A program made the translations under genes and the position numbers. The notes below the pieces were generated by a model. The model did no database searches. It was not told the origin of the DNA and worked only from the letters and a program-made list of their open reading frames with translations. This document shows positions 12,025-24,831 of a stretch of DNA of 64,000 bases, one piece after another. Numbering within the stretch: the stretch's first letter is position 1; each line of letters opens with the position of its first letter. The DNA comes from Paralvinella palmiformis (Eukaryota > Annelida > Polychaeta > Terebellida > Alvinellidae), in the NCBI GenBank assembly GCA_025642065.1, contig JAODUP010000484.1:250501-314500 (forward strand), in the 5' to 3' direction.

Positions 12025-13335
12025 CTGAACATAATATAAATTGCTAATAAATGTTCTTTCGAATAAACAAAAGCATCTTTCAGCAGAAAATCTATAATTT
12101 CTCACAGTTGATGCCTCATTATATCAATATAGTAATGATATTGTTGATGAACATTTTTTCATTATTACAATCACACCTGGGGCAGATACATTTCATATGT
12201 ATCTAAATAAGTTACAGCTACATTGAAATGTGCTCAGATACAGTTACGTATCTGATGATGATTGATGTTTTACGGCCACTTTTGTGCACAAAGTAGGCTA
12301 AATGGGTCGTGTTACGTATCTAGATACATGATTTATGAATATATCTAGATGGGTTACAGTTACATTCCAAATGTATCCAGACACATTAAAGTTAAATTTT
12401 CTAGGTACTATATGTACAATTACCATAGCTCTCCTAATAATTTGTATTAAAGGCCACTCAATTAATTATCAGGGTGTATGTTAAAATTGTATAGTATTAA
12501 TGACAATCTTATTGGTGTTAAAATATGCAATTACATATATAATTAAGACTACCTGTACTTAAAATAATCATGTATCTAAAAAGTATCTTAAATGTATCTG
12601 AAATCCAGATACTTTTGCAATTTATCTAGATAAATTAGTCACAATTGACAAATATATCTAGATACATGTCAGTTACATTGAAAACAGTATCTAGATACAA
12701 TTTATCTAAACACAAAATGCAACCACCCCAGGTCTGATTACAACATAATTAATCAATCTAAAAACAATTAATAAATATACACACACTGATACACTGAATT
12801 ATGATTCACAGAGTTTATGACCCGACAGACAATATTCAAATACACTTATAGTAAAGAGTAACAGCATGTTGTGGATTGTTGTTGTTGTGTACACATCACT
12901 AAAGCCATTTAAGTAAAATAGGCATGCCAAATACCAGCTTATAATTTAGATGATTTAATACAATTTTCTGACATCTAAATGTAACAAAAGCCAGTATATT
13001 AACAATAAATCATCATTAATGCATATACTATATTTATTTTACAAACTGCTATTATTATAACATTTGTTTAAAAATATTTCTACAATGTTTGATACATATC
13101 TAATACCCTACAAATGGTGTGAATTAGACAGTTAAGTTATCAAAGCTTCTTGCAATATCCTTTTTAAAGTTGAGAAACCTACAAAACATGAAATTCATAT
13201 GACTGTATGCACAACAACACCTTAACACAAAGCCTAATAACACTGGTTTTCATGGTAAAAACCTTTAATAAAAATTAATATTCTGTTCTTCAAAATTCCT
13301 TCCATTGTTTTGATTATCAGACTCAAAAAGGCATC

Positions 13336-13387
<52 letters not shown>

Positions 13388-16300
13388 AAAATAAACAAAG
13401 CTTTAAATGGGTCTCAGTTAGTTTTCTCTTTGCCAACCAGCCTGACCTAACTGTTTATCACTTAGTGCTCAGACTGTAGCCAACATACATTAGTCAATGC
13501 CTCAGTTGGGATATACGACTGAGGGACCACTGCCTAAGAAATAATCTCACAAACATTAGTAACACTGAAATCTGAACTGGGGGTTACCAATGTAACGAAC
13601 AAAAGGAAACTTACAGCAACATTTGTAGTATGCAGGATATACTGTCTATAATGAAAAAAATTTTCTTACTGCAGGAATCAGTAACAGTATTCAGGAAAGT
13701 CTACATTCTTGTGAAAATTATTTTATCAAAGATAAAACTAACAAACCTGTTCTCCTAGAATGTGTCTGCCATTGTTTTATAACTTCACCAGCATAAAGTT
13801 TAGCTGTATTAGTAGTTTCGACAACATCGGGATGATTCTCCAAATCAGTTTTAACACGACTGGTATCTTCTTTTTGATCTCTTGTCTCTGATCTCCTGCA
13901 CCTTTTCACTCCTGTTGCTTGACATTCTACCTTACTGTTGTGAATTAAATCTTGTTGGTCAATTTTTGACTGCTTTCTCTTCCCATTTTGGGCAGCTGAA
14001 CACTTTGCTCTAACAAATAAAAACTCCACAAATTAGCACTTATTACTCTCAGTTAGAGGCAGCAATTACTTGACAATGATAAGTAGCCAAAACTCTAGTG
14101 AGGCAACAATTAACACTGACTTGGTTTTTCTTGTTCTCCAACTAGTCTCTGATTGTAAGACATCCATCTTTTCTGCTTCAGCTGTAGAGATTTCTGAAGT
14201 CAACTTCTTTGAACAAGTTTCTCTTTGATGTCTCACTCTCTTAGATTTTCTTCTAACTGATGTTGGCTTATCATCCACTAATGATGAAGATGATGATGAG
14301 GAAGAGATGTGATCAATGTTCTCTGAAAGCTGATCTTCACATTCATCCTCTGAGGAGGATGTAAACAGTACTGATTCAAGGTCATCATCATACTCTGTAA
14401 AAGGCTGAAAAAATATAATTGCAGTAACAAAGCCAATTAAGGCAGCTGTTTTTACAACTTCTTTCACAAACCTGCTGATCCAACTTACAAATCTGATTCA
14501 TAAAATGACATAACAAAAAATTAAATAATGATTTGCCATTCAGGGATCAGGTTTCTAATTAATAACTATTAAAACATGGATTACATCAATATTTCATGGC
14601 ACAGTTTGCTCCAGCACTGTAGCTTAAGATAAGTGGCTGATATTCACCACATGTCATGACCAATTAAGTATCCTGATGGTCGTGTAATTAAAAGCAGCAA
14701 GCCTTATCATTTAAAACAATATTGGATCTAATGGTTAAAATCAAAATCTCACTAACAGACTCATATCTGGGTAAAGATCCATACTGTTCACCAACACTTC
14801 TAACAAAACCAGATGAGCTGAGTCACTGCTAAGTTCATTCTGTACTTATATTGACATATGGTAACTCACTCAAAACTAACATTAACTTATTTTATGTGAA
14901 AGAATTATATTTAAAAAAAGTTAATATTACAATCAAATGGTTTTTGAATGCTAACGTTTTGTGTGTCACTACTTGATACTGATCTATATAGTAAAAAGAT
15001 TGGGACAAATTTATTGACAGATCATTCCAATACTCTTTATTGTTTATTTCAAATTTTGGCTATTACAGTGATTTCATTCCTCATCCTAAGTAACACATGC
15101 AAGTAATGAAATCTTATTATTTAGTTATTACATAATTGACATGTAAACACCATACACCGAGATGTTTTAATTATATTTGGTTTGATTACAAAATAAATTC
15201 AAAAGGTTTGAAAATAGCTTTAACCTTGCATAAAAGATGTTCTTGTTTATCTCTTCATAGGTATCACTGATGTAAATATTCAGTTAATAGTTATTATTAA
15301 CAACTTAATTTATCACATGATTTTCTATGGTTGTCACACAAAATGACCTATATGTTTTGCATAGCTCCCAACTGCCTATTTTTAGCCATCTAACCCATTT
15401 ATTTGATGATCCTTTATTACTGTCTCTATCATACCAATCAATACAATTTTATGAAATATTATTTCATAAAATGTGTAATAAAAATAATGGCATAACATCT
15501 TTATAAAAATGCAATATACCAAAAACTCATAAGTTAACATAATATTACTACACAGACCTTTTTCTCCTGTCTAGCCTCGTCCAATTTTAATAGCCAAGGA
15601 TGTGTCCAGATTCTCATCAGGTTTTGATAATCAGTAAACAGGCTTGATCCTTTCACCCTAAAGTGATCCTTTTCTGTACGAGTTCCAGAATCATAATTAA
15701 TGCAGCTAGCCTCTGGTCGAAACAGTTCAAGGTACTTCTCATACAACTCAATTTGTAGTGGGGAAAGTCGTATTGATAGAACATACTCATACTTAGGAGG
15801 CAAGAACTTAGTTAACGCAGAGTAATCTCGTCTCTGTAAAAAGACAGGAAATACTAATTACTATAAAACATAATTTCTCTTAAACAAATGGTACTACAAG
15901 AAAGGTTTTTAAACAGAAAAGTAATCCATAATAACTGTACATTCATCTACCATTGTTTTCACAATGGTGGGACAACTAATCACAACTGAGACTAAGTAAT
16001 ATAGAGAGGTACCAGGCTAACTAACCTGAACACAGCCATCTAACATACTGTGTAGTATGTGTGCCCGTCTTTTCATCAGTTTTACATCAAATGATGTAGA
16101 ATCCAAGTGTTGTCCATTGGTTATAGGATTTACAAAACGGTTATTGAACTCGCGTCGTGAACCAAGCAAGTTTGGCTTCACAAAGCTCACCATACAGTGA
16201 TCTACCAAGATAATATATAACGTGTATTTAATAATTTCTAAGTTAAGCAACAAACATATTCTTTACTATTTATGAGAAATGTATAATTGACTTGATGGCA

Positions 16301-19300
16301 TCAAAACAATACATAGCCTCAACATAAAGTAGATTAAAAACATAACTAACATTCCACCAAGTTGTTTTGTAGAGGAGTACCAGTGAGGAGAATTCTCCTT
16401 TTGGTTCTGATCTGGTTCATACATTTTGAAATAGCTGATGCGTCATTCTTTAGTATGTGTCCCTCATCACAAACAACTACATCAGGACCTAACGAACAGA
16501 AGAAAAAAATAATTTTGCTGCAGAACATAAATATTCTTCATTGCAATAAACATTTATTTGACTTACACCTCTTAAAATAAAGAATTACTATTCTGTTACC
16601 TGGTGAACTACCCAGATGATGTAAATATGAATCTCTCTCTCTCACACACACACACACAATCTCATATACCTGGATTAATCAATGCTTTGTCAATGATCTC
16701 TTTAGTTTTCTTACTGCGTCCTACATAATTTATTAAGATTCTGAACAGCTGATAGCCAGTAATCATAACGCCCCCTGTTTTCCGCCATTCAGCTAAGCAT
16801 TCTGTTCTCTGATGGTTGTTCTTACAGCTAGCCAACTCAAACACCTAGGAAATTTTTGGTAATTAGATACTTCAAGTGAAACAAGAATGAGTATAACTCA
16901 CCTACAACACTAAAAACATATTAGGATGAATAACAAGCTACAAACTAAATAATATCTCAGAATATGTTGATTAAATTCAGGCAAAAAATATGAAATTATA
17001 CTTATTGTGTATAAATGCTAATTAAACAATAAACAACATTAAACAAAGCTTGAGATGAAAATGATAAACTTGCTGTTAAGTATTTAACAGTTACACTTAA
17101 ATGATCAGAAAAATATAAAAACAAACCGTAATCCTGTCTTTCTTCTCTAGCCACTTTTCCCATTCAAATTGCCAATTTAGGACAGTGTTCAGTGGACATA
17201 CTATTAGACAGTGCTTGAATCCAACAAACTTTGCTCTGAGAAGTGTGTGAATCAGTGCAATTACCTGCAGCCAATCAAAACAGTAAATAACAGTGTGCAC
17301 CTGAGAGAAACACATGCAGAATGGAATCAGCAAGTTAGCTGAATGTACTGTTTCTATAATTACTAACCGAGAGTGTTTTTCCAAGGCCCATACAGTGGGC
17401 TAAAATACAACCAGAACCATCAGCATTTTCTTTCAGTCTATCTACTGATTCTATAATGTTATCCCAGATGAACTCCACAGCTACAAATTGAAGAAAAAAC
17501 AACATAATAATAAACTAACTTAGATGCGATGATTAACAGTAAAAATATCATTACTGTAAAATTAAATTCCTATACATAACTACAAATGAAGGTCACGGTG
17601 ATCAAACAAAGAAAATAAAAGTTGCTGTAACAACAATAAACAAATATTCTAAATAAGAATTTCTCACCATCTACTTGATGCGGTTTCAGTTTTCTGATCA
17701 GTTTTGAGTTAACCTCAACAAGAGGTGTCTTAGTGTCTTCTTTAAATGCTAACACTAGTTGTTTGGTTATTGGTTCCTTGTTATTTCTGCTGGTTTCCAC
17801 AACACGAAGATGCTATAATAATAACAAATAGATCTTGAGTTGGGTAATGACTACTAATCTGGGAAATATATCATTAACAGATGTTTCTTAAATCATTAAC
17901 AAACACTGTACAACAAATACCTTGTCATGTTCTTTCTTAGCTCTTTCAATTCTATCCTTTTCCTCTTTTGCAGCCTGTTTTGTTTGACCCTTCAACTTTG
18001 TACCTGTCATCAGTTTGCGAATACTGTGCCGACTTTTATTAGCAGAAGTTTGAGCCTAAAACATTTCACAGTAAGAATGTTACAGACATGTTTAAATATT
18101 GCTGTTTTGAGGGCACTTTTGTGCATGTGATAGTCTGAATGGGCCGAATGACCTCCAAAGGTAATGAAGTGAAATGAAAGATGAAACACCCTTCTGACAT
18201 AGCCTAGCTGAGCTTCAAATCCAGGTGCTATAGATACGTGGCCAAATGCACTACCAGCTAGGCAATGGACGCACTCTCATACGATTGTTACACCAGTTAT
18301 CAAAATATTAGTATTATGAATGGTTTATACCTCAACAATTATAGAATTTCCTTCCTTTGATTCAGGTTTCTCTTCAAGTTCTCCATGTTCATTTTGCTGC
18401 AATTTTTCTTCCTTTATAAATTCAACATCAGATTCATCCTCCACAAAGTAGGCATCAATCTCATCTTTTTCACAGTCAACAGCATTCTTTTTGGATGTTT
18501 TTCTTTGTTTTGTTGTTTTATTCTGATCCTTTCTTATTTGTTTATGTTTTATTGGCACTTCTTTTTCAGTCTCTTCTAAAACACAGATCATCTTCAATAG
18601 ATCATCACCAATAGAGATCATTCTCTACAATTGATCACTACTAATGCTAGAGAGAAAAAAGCTAACAAAATCTATATAAGGCAAAGGCTTATAGTATTTT
18701 CTATAATCAAACTACCTTTTTCCCTCTCTCCTTGTTCTTTCTTTTCTTTCTCTTCTCTTTCCATTTGTTCTCTTCTTTTGTCTGTTTCTTTTTTTCTTAT
18801 CACTTCTTTCTCATACTCCTATAAGAAATTACATACACATTCAAACATAATTCAGTAAGATACATAAACATCACAGAAAATGTGTTCTCTCCTTTGTTAT
18901 ATATAATGTTACACACACATACACAAACTAACACAAACACAGAGAAAGAGAGACTTAAAGTACTTAGTCCACTCGTTTCCATCCATTGAGCTCATACCAC
19001 CAGTGCATGCTAATAATTGTAATCAAAGCCACAACTATACTAAAGAATGATTATACAAACAAACAAAAAAGATATTGGATGGGGAAAACAACAAACATTA
19101 CCTGAAATTCTCATAATATTAATAATGATCACACCTGATTACAAACTAAATAATAGGTACTGGAATTTATCAAGAAGCTACTCTTAACTTGATAAGTATA
19201 TCACATATTTTATTTCCAGAATTAAATGTCCTATTATTTGACCAGATATCCACTAAAAAAGGCAAAATAATTTTGTGCATAAAAACTTCAAAGTGAAGAA

Positions 19301-22300
19301 AACCCCCAAATAAACATAATTCCAAAGAGAATAATTTGTACATGCAAATAATCCATTGATTACAATGAGTTTGTTGACTTGGCCATCTATAGGACCTGTA
19401 TATTTAGGTACATTTAATGCTAGACACTTTTGTCATACTATATCATGTGTGTGTGTATGTGTTTTCCATTTTTATGCTATATTTATGTCAGTACATTCAC
19501 AAATTAAACAAGTGAAAATCAAAATAATAATAATAAATGGATTATTTATCAAACTGGTTTTCAACACTATTACTAAGAAACAAAAATGAAGTAAAAATAA
19601 TTATTGTATCAAACTGCCATAGTAGACAACTTATAAAAGATCCTGTGATATTCAAGAGTAGCAGTAGACTAATGCACAATTCCTGAAAGATTTTGTGAAT
19701 ATTCTTGGTTTCAACAGTCTTGAGTTATCTTCTGAAAGCTCTAGGTTTTTCATCAAGGCATGTTTCTATATGTGTCACAGTATGGATAATATTGGTAATT
19801 CACTTTTAGAGTTTGTTATGCATCAACTTAGAGACTGGTGAAACATAACACATCATCAAAATACCACAAAGATGTGAAGGCTTTTGTAAGCTTACTATTG
19901 AAATATGGCATGATGCAAACTAATAATTCAGTGTAGATGTGAACCTTTGACATGCAGTGCAATATGTCTGCAGTTGGAAATTTAGCCCTCTACAGTATCG
20001 TAATTTGTGCACACAGAAACATACATGCATGCGCACACAAACAAAAACAAGCATACCTTTTGGTCATTGAGCATCAGTGTTATGCGCGACTCAAGTTCCA
20101 CATTCAGCTCAGCCAGCTTACTCATCTCTGTTAATTCCTCTTGCTAAAATGTTAATTGTATTAGCAGATTAAAAGAAACACAACAGTACGACTCATAAGA
20201 CATTTATATAAAACATGGGAAATAAGCTATAATGATATTTTTTAATTCAATATAACACACCATATTAAAAAACTAACTTCATATTTCTAAAAATATCTTT
20301 ATATCAATTGTAACCCTAATTGTAATGTTAATTATAGATTTGATCATAAAATCCTAGCTAAGAATTGACTGGGAAAGAATTTCTACATACTCGGGTCAGA
20401 ACAATAATTATGCTGATTTGTTTCATTTCTTGTTAAAAGACCAAAACAAAGGTTAACATAACCCAAATTTTTAGTTTAGTGCAAATAAGACACACAGGTG
20501 TGTGTATATATATGTAATGTATATTAACTACCTGTACCAATGCAGTGTTAACAGAAACCGAGTCATTCCATTAAACATATAATCGATTTATAAACATATA
20601 TATGGAATACCTTTGACTAATAGACTCATTCTTAGTCTTTGGAATTTCTAAATCAATGGCAAAGTTAGGATGCTAACCAATCAAGAGTGAGTTTAAACCA
20701 GTTGAGGAATTCCCAGATAATTAATATAAATAAAGTGTTAATATACCACACTACTTACTCAAATTTTAATGCACAACCATGATAGCTAGAATAAAGAAGA
20801 ACTCAGTTTAAAAAGAAATGATCTAGTTCATTTGTATTGACCATTTTCAAAAGTAACAAATGTCATTTCAAAATCAGATTTTAAAGTAACAGTCGACCCC
20901 ATTTCATAAATGGTAATAAATTTCATCAATTATTAGATGGAAACATGATTTAGATTTAACTGTTATCTTTAATGGTCACTCGGCTTAAAATGATAATGCA
21001 CCAAGCTAGTGGAAACCTTACTGAATTATGGAGTTTTGTTATTCAAGATCTGGCCACAGAAAGTACAAGAAGCTTATTTCTACCGTTGACTCTAATGCTG
21101 TCATGGATGTGCCCCTACAAAATGAATGAGTAACCAGTTCCACATTTCTAGGTCTTCAAATTACTCCAAAATATGCAAAGTGGGCAATCATTGCTCACAT
21201 ATTGGTTTTAATCTATTTGGACAATGAGCTTCCCATATATGAGGCTAGCTCAGATATAAAATCCATTACAGGTCACCGTAAGAGATGGTATTGTATTACA
21301 TGAATAAAAACAAGTAAATGTGAATGTTTTAACGAATACACATTAGCTTTTTTCCTCACCTTCTGCATTAATTCATTCTCAAGACACTGAATTTTATCAT
21401 CCTACAAAAAATAAATATATACAAAATATCAAAAACAATATTTTTCTCAAATCTTTTGGTGAATAAAAATTAATAATTCAAATAGTTATAAATAACTGTA
21501 AAACTAGTATAAGTATCAACTGTGGTAACAACAGACTTGTTACCAGCAATAAAATCATGGACAGCAAGATAAGAAATCCAGGCAGGTTTGAAATATGTGA
21601 TGCATGTAAGGTTCAGTTTAGAATTACTACTGCTTCATAGACACAAACAGAAATGAATCACTCAAACAGCTCAACATAGATGGCTATGACAGATCTTGCT
21701 TGCACATGCACTAAAGCTTATGCAAGAATCATCTCCAATCCATGGATAGGACATGGAACATTTTAATTTGAAATATGAGCATGATTTATAGTTTTCAACA
21801 TAAACAGATGTAAATGCAGATGAAATATCAAACACAAAAGTTAATAATATAATTTAGAGCTTTGTGGTACAGTTTGATATCTGTTGTGCTATGGGAACAC
21901 TCTAATTATTATGGTAGCAATTATGTCAAATCATTCACCATGAATAGCCTCAAAGGTGCAAAAAAGATTGTAACAAAAATATGATATGGGAAGTGTTTGT
22001 CAGACATTGCATGTCATAGTTATTTTCCCATATACAATTTGTATTGCCACTAGAATTAGCACAAAATATGATTATAAGGAGGAAAACAAAAACAACCTGG
22101 ACACTTTACTGAATCATAATTGTTATTAAAGATGTCAAAAAGTAAATGATGTATTGTTTGGTTGCTGATTCATATGTGTGTTGAGTTGTTTAATCTCAGT
22201 GCTGATAACACCTGGATAATATGACGGATGGGGCAATTGCTTAAGGGTAACAAATCCTACAAACACAGATATGGGCCATATTTGAATCTACAATCTGGAG

Positions 22301-24831
22301 GTTTGCACTACATTGCTCTAACCACTGCCCCATTGAAATTCACTGTGTCTGTGTGTAAGCAATATGTTTTTCTGAGTTTTGGAGCCTTTTACTTCTCAAA
22401 CCTAACAAATATATGTTATGTTACCTTTATTTGTAGTTTCCTTTCACAATCTTGCCTCACACTCTGTAGTTCCATTCTCAGCTTGAACATACGTAGTTCC
22501 ATTTCCTTAAACGAATCATCTTTTGTTTCATCCTCAGAATCAATACATATCACCTCATCATCATCTGGAATTTTGAAGGAGTCACAAATGACATCAGTGT
22601 GTCTATCATCTTTACTGCTATTACAGTGCTGTTTTGAATGCTCATCTGATAAAGTGAAGATGTCAGTTGTCTTAATAAAAGTTCTAGGTAATTTCCACTT
22701 TTCTGTAGATGTAACTGTTGGATTCAGACAAGACACATCTGTTGTTGATGAATTATTCACAGGCATGTTTTGTGATTCACTAAAATACAAAGAAATCTGA
22801 TTATTTTATTTTGAATACTTAAAAAGCCTATTAGTAATCACTTTTGTAAATGTTTCAGTATTTAAAAAAAACTTAATTAATATTGGCTGTAATACCTTTT
22901 ACTTGTTGAATATGCATTTCTGCATATCCTTCTTGTGCGTGTTGAAACATTACCTGAAAATAAAAAACATCTTTAGTCAGAAACATGGTTATTAATAATA
23001 ATTAAGTCCAGTGTTTGAGCTAGGACACATTTTAAAATAAAATATTTACCGTATATACTCATGTATAAGTCGATTCTTTGGGTAGTGAAAAGGGAGTTCC
23101 CAGAAACACATCGACTTATACACACGTCATAGTTCCTACCAGCTGAATGAAATATATTTTGGGCCATCCTTGAGACTCAACACTATAGGATTCAACCCAA
23201 TAAGAGCCAGAGTCAGAATAAAATCGTCACATCACTGCCTACTAATCCATTATTATTCAATAAATAATAATTAATTTTCACCAAACTGTTATTTGGATCT
23301 CACAAACATGCCGGTCTTTATGTAATAATACTTGATAGTCACGCAGTGTTACCTACCAGTACCTCCAGATGTGCTTTGAAACAATGAATTAATAAAACTT
23401 GCCAACTGAAGTTACAATCAAGGGTGTTTGTGTGAGAGGCATTTGGAACAAAATTGCCACATCTAAGCCTACTAGTCTTAGCCAATAAATTAAGATTCAT
23501 TTTCACCAAACTGTTATTTGGATCTCACAAACATGCCAGTCTGTATGTAATATAATACTTAATAATCATGTGTTGTTAACTCCAGATGATTAGTGATAAT
23601 ATAAAATCACTGTTCACATTGCAAACCTTGCTGGCCACTTGCTGTGAAACAATTAATTAATAACACTTGCCAGTTGAAGGGAGTCTACAATCAAGCATGT
23701 TTGGTGTGACAAGTTTGTTTATTTATATTAATTATAACATTAAAGCTAAATCTGTGTGTGTGTGCTTGTGTGTTGCTGCCGATGAAGAACGGATATTCAC
23801 GATTGTTGACACCATGAGTTTGAATAACTGGGTCAACTTTTTGACGAATGACAACAATGATTCCGATTTTGATGGATTTTAAGCCAATACTTGACCTTGA
23901 CTTATACAGTGAGCATATGCCCGAGGAAAGAATTACAGAGTGAAAAACTGGCCTCGACTTATCTGCCGGGTCGACTTATACGCGAGTATATACAGTACCT
24001 CCAGATGATTAGCTATATAATAAAAATCACTGCTCACATTGCAAACCTTGCTCGCCAGTTGCTGTGAAACAATTAATTAATAAAGCTTGCCAGTTGAAGT
24101 TACAACCAGGCGTGTTTGGGGCGACATGTTTGTTTATTAGTTATAACATCAAAGCAAATAGAAATGGTTTAGATAACCACATAGGCCATCATACCCAGAG
24201 GGTTTACGTCACTACTGCAGTCAGTATGCCTGAACAAGCCGAATTATAGAATGATTTGATGACAGAGGGCGTTAAATGACTAACACCTGCTGGTAATATA
24301 AAGAGATCGTCGGTTCTCATAGAAATGGTGTGCAAGTGGTATTTTTTACAAGATGGATTCCAATTTTGAGGGATTTTAATCATATTATTCGATTTCAGAA
24401 GTCGACCTCGACTTATACGGTGAGCATATGCGTGAGGAAAGAATTACAGTGTCAAAAACACTAATACGCAAATATATACAGTAAAAAGAAATACAAAATT
24501 ACACTTTCCACAATGTAAAATCTAAATCTTGTTAGCTTTCTGACATACATATATGTTAAAATTATCACACAGTGCTGATAGACTCACCTGATTTTGTTTG
24601 CTTTGGTAACCTAATATTCTTTATTTCTTTGGCAACATTTCCATCAGAAGTCAAGCACCCAGTGTTGTAGTCAGTGTCAGAAAAATCATTTGCATTGGAT
24701 CGAAATACCTTTACATTTTTTGTAGAGGAACCACATCCTTTTTTTCTAACAAACTTGCTTTTGACTGAACCTTTCTGGTGACAACTGAGATGTTGCAATG
24801 AAGTCCGTCTTTTCTGTCTTGTATTTCTCAT
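8574..24831 (-). CDS. ATRX: ATRX/XNP-type SNF2 chromatin-remodelling ATPase, 27 coding exons, ~1444 aa
   Basis: A nuclear DNA translocase of the SNF2 superfamily; ATRX proteins maintain heterochromatin and deposit H3.3. Exons in coding order: 24831-24588, 22953-22896, 22779-22425, 21401-21360, 20143-20057, 18818-18716, 18575-18331, 18055-17921, 17812-17668, 17480-17368, 17264-17127, 16844-16670, 16488-16351, 16201-16026, 15833-15558, 14404-14121, 14009-13747, 12024-11877, 11718-11649, 11475-11363, 11236-11059, 10899-10714, 10546-10252, 10061-9994, 9814-9722, 9504-9430, 8705-8574. All junctions are GT/AG, phases agree, and the total is 4335 nt. Key residues: GLGKT (~aa 503), DEGH (~621), [11 protein letters not shown] and FRVYRFGQ (~1110-1150). 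The DEGH box and C-terminal YHEHDSLL block point to ATRX, not RAD54 or ARIP4. The length fits short invertebrate XNP; vertebrate ATRX is ~2.5 k aa. ATG 24831 follows an in-frame TAG, but an upstream exon joining there cannot be excluded. Confidence 0.93.
10965..11006 (+). repeat. (TG)n microsatellite in an ATRX intron
   Basis: An uninterrupted TG run of about 20 units lies between exons 21 and 22. Other ATRX introns contain (TA)n at 9566-9592 and 10688-10709, a (CA)n(GA)n(TA)n(GA)n compound at about 10150-10211, and (CA)n(TA)n at 13338-13384. Confidence 0.9.
12172..12736. mobile_element. hAT-type MITE with 8-bp target duplication and internal TATCTAGATA palindromes
   Basis: The ends are imperfect inverted repeats (CACACCTGGGGCAG and, inverted, CAGACCTGGGGTGG). 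They are flanked by a near-perfect 8-bp duplication, ATTACAAT (12164-12171) and ATTACAAC (12737-12744). The 8-bp TSD and CAGACC-type ends fit hAT. The interior repeats the palindrome GTATCTAGATAC and degenerate forms, and has no ORF. It lies in the intron between ATRX exons 17 and 18 and carries a SINE fragment at 12254-12310. Confidence 0.75.
12254..12310 (-). repeat. 5'-truncated SINE-A fragment with 11-bp target duplication
   Basis: Only the last ~57 bp of SINE-A is present (GATGATGATTGATGTTTTAC, then GGCTAAATGGGTCG). It is bounded by perfect direct repeats GTTACGTATCT at 12243-12253 and 12311-12321. This is the signature of target-primed reverse transcription with early 5' truncation, inside the older MITE. 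Confidence 0.8.
13747..14404 (-). other. ATRX inter-lobe insertion, acidic Ser-rich then basic
   Basis: Two exons (14404-14121 and 14009-13747) encode about 182 aa between the RecA lobes. They begin with acidic/Ser-rich sequence ([14 protein letters not shown], then a run of eight serines) and continue with Lys/Arg-rich segments. Human ATRX has an equivalent low-complexity insertion here. The donor chosen at 14120 (gtcagt) is the one that keeps phase with the next exon. Confidence 0.85.
15558..18818 (-). other. ATRX helicase lobe 1 (SNF2_N) and preceding charged linker
   Basis: Exons 6-8 encode a Lys/Glu-rich linker. Exon 9 ends with [12 protein letters not shown], the first conserved motif. 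Exon 10 carries the Walker A (HCMGLGKT). Exon 11 has [20 protein letters not shown]. Exon 12 has [14 protein letters not shown]. Exon 13 has [13 protein letters not shown] (Walker B) and [11 protein letters not shown] (motif III). Exons 14-15 follow with [16 protein letters not shown] and [11 protein letters not shown]. Every expected SNF2 lobe-1 motif is present. Confidence 0.93.
18088..18275 (-). repeat. SINE-A copy in ATRX intron 7
   Basis: The body GGGCACTTTTGTGCATGTGA, then GGGCCGAATGACCTCCAAAG and CCCTTCTGACATAGCC, resembles SINE-A in minus orientation, with a diverged tRNA head. It lies between the exons at 18575-18331 and 18055-17921. Confidence 0.7.
20057..24831 (-). other. ATRX N-terminal region: basic start, SUMO-interaction-like motif, charged helix
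   Basis: Exons 1-5 encode about 262 aa. The start is basic ([11 protein letters not shown]). Exon 3 has an acidic block with VICIDSEDE at about aa 177-185, a hydrophobic core followed by acidic/Ser residues as in SUMO-interaction motifs. Exons 3-5 then form a charged, Leu-rich stretch ([20 protein letters not shown]) likely to be coiled coil. No Cys-rich ADD (PHD-like) domain is encoded between 24588 and 20057, nor seen upstream to about 30000. Confidence 0.75.
23047..24486. mobile_element. Composite inverted-repeat DNA transposon relic in ATRX intron 1
   Basis: The left end reads TTTACCGTATATACTCATGT then ATAAGTCGA. Inverted versions occur at 23968-23999 and 24452-24485. The interior contains direct duplications: CTGTTATTTGGATCTCACAA recurs at ~23287 and ~23512, and a block from GATGATTAG to TTGCCAGTTGAAG recurs at ~23585 and ~24003. 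A short frame ends in NNDSDFDGF (to 23880), which could be the tail of a lost transposase. I cannot assign a superfamily. Confidence 0.6.

Noticed and set aside
22228..22800. 190-aa open frame on the plus strand, the longest in that area
   Set aside because: It lies antisense to ATRX exon 3 (22779-22425), whose minus-strand frame has matching splice sites and phases.
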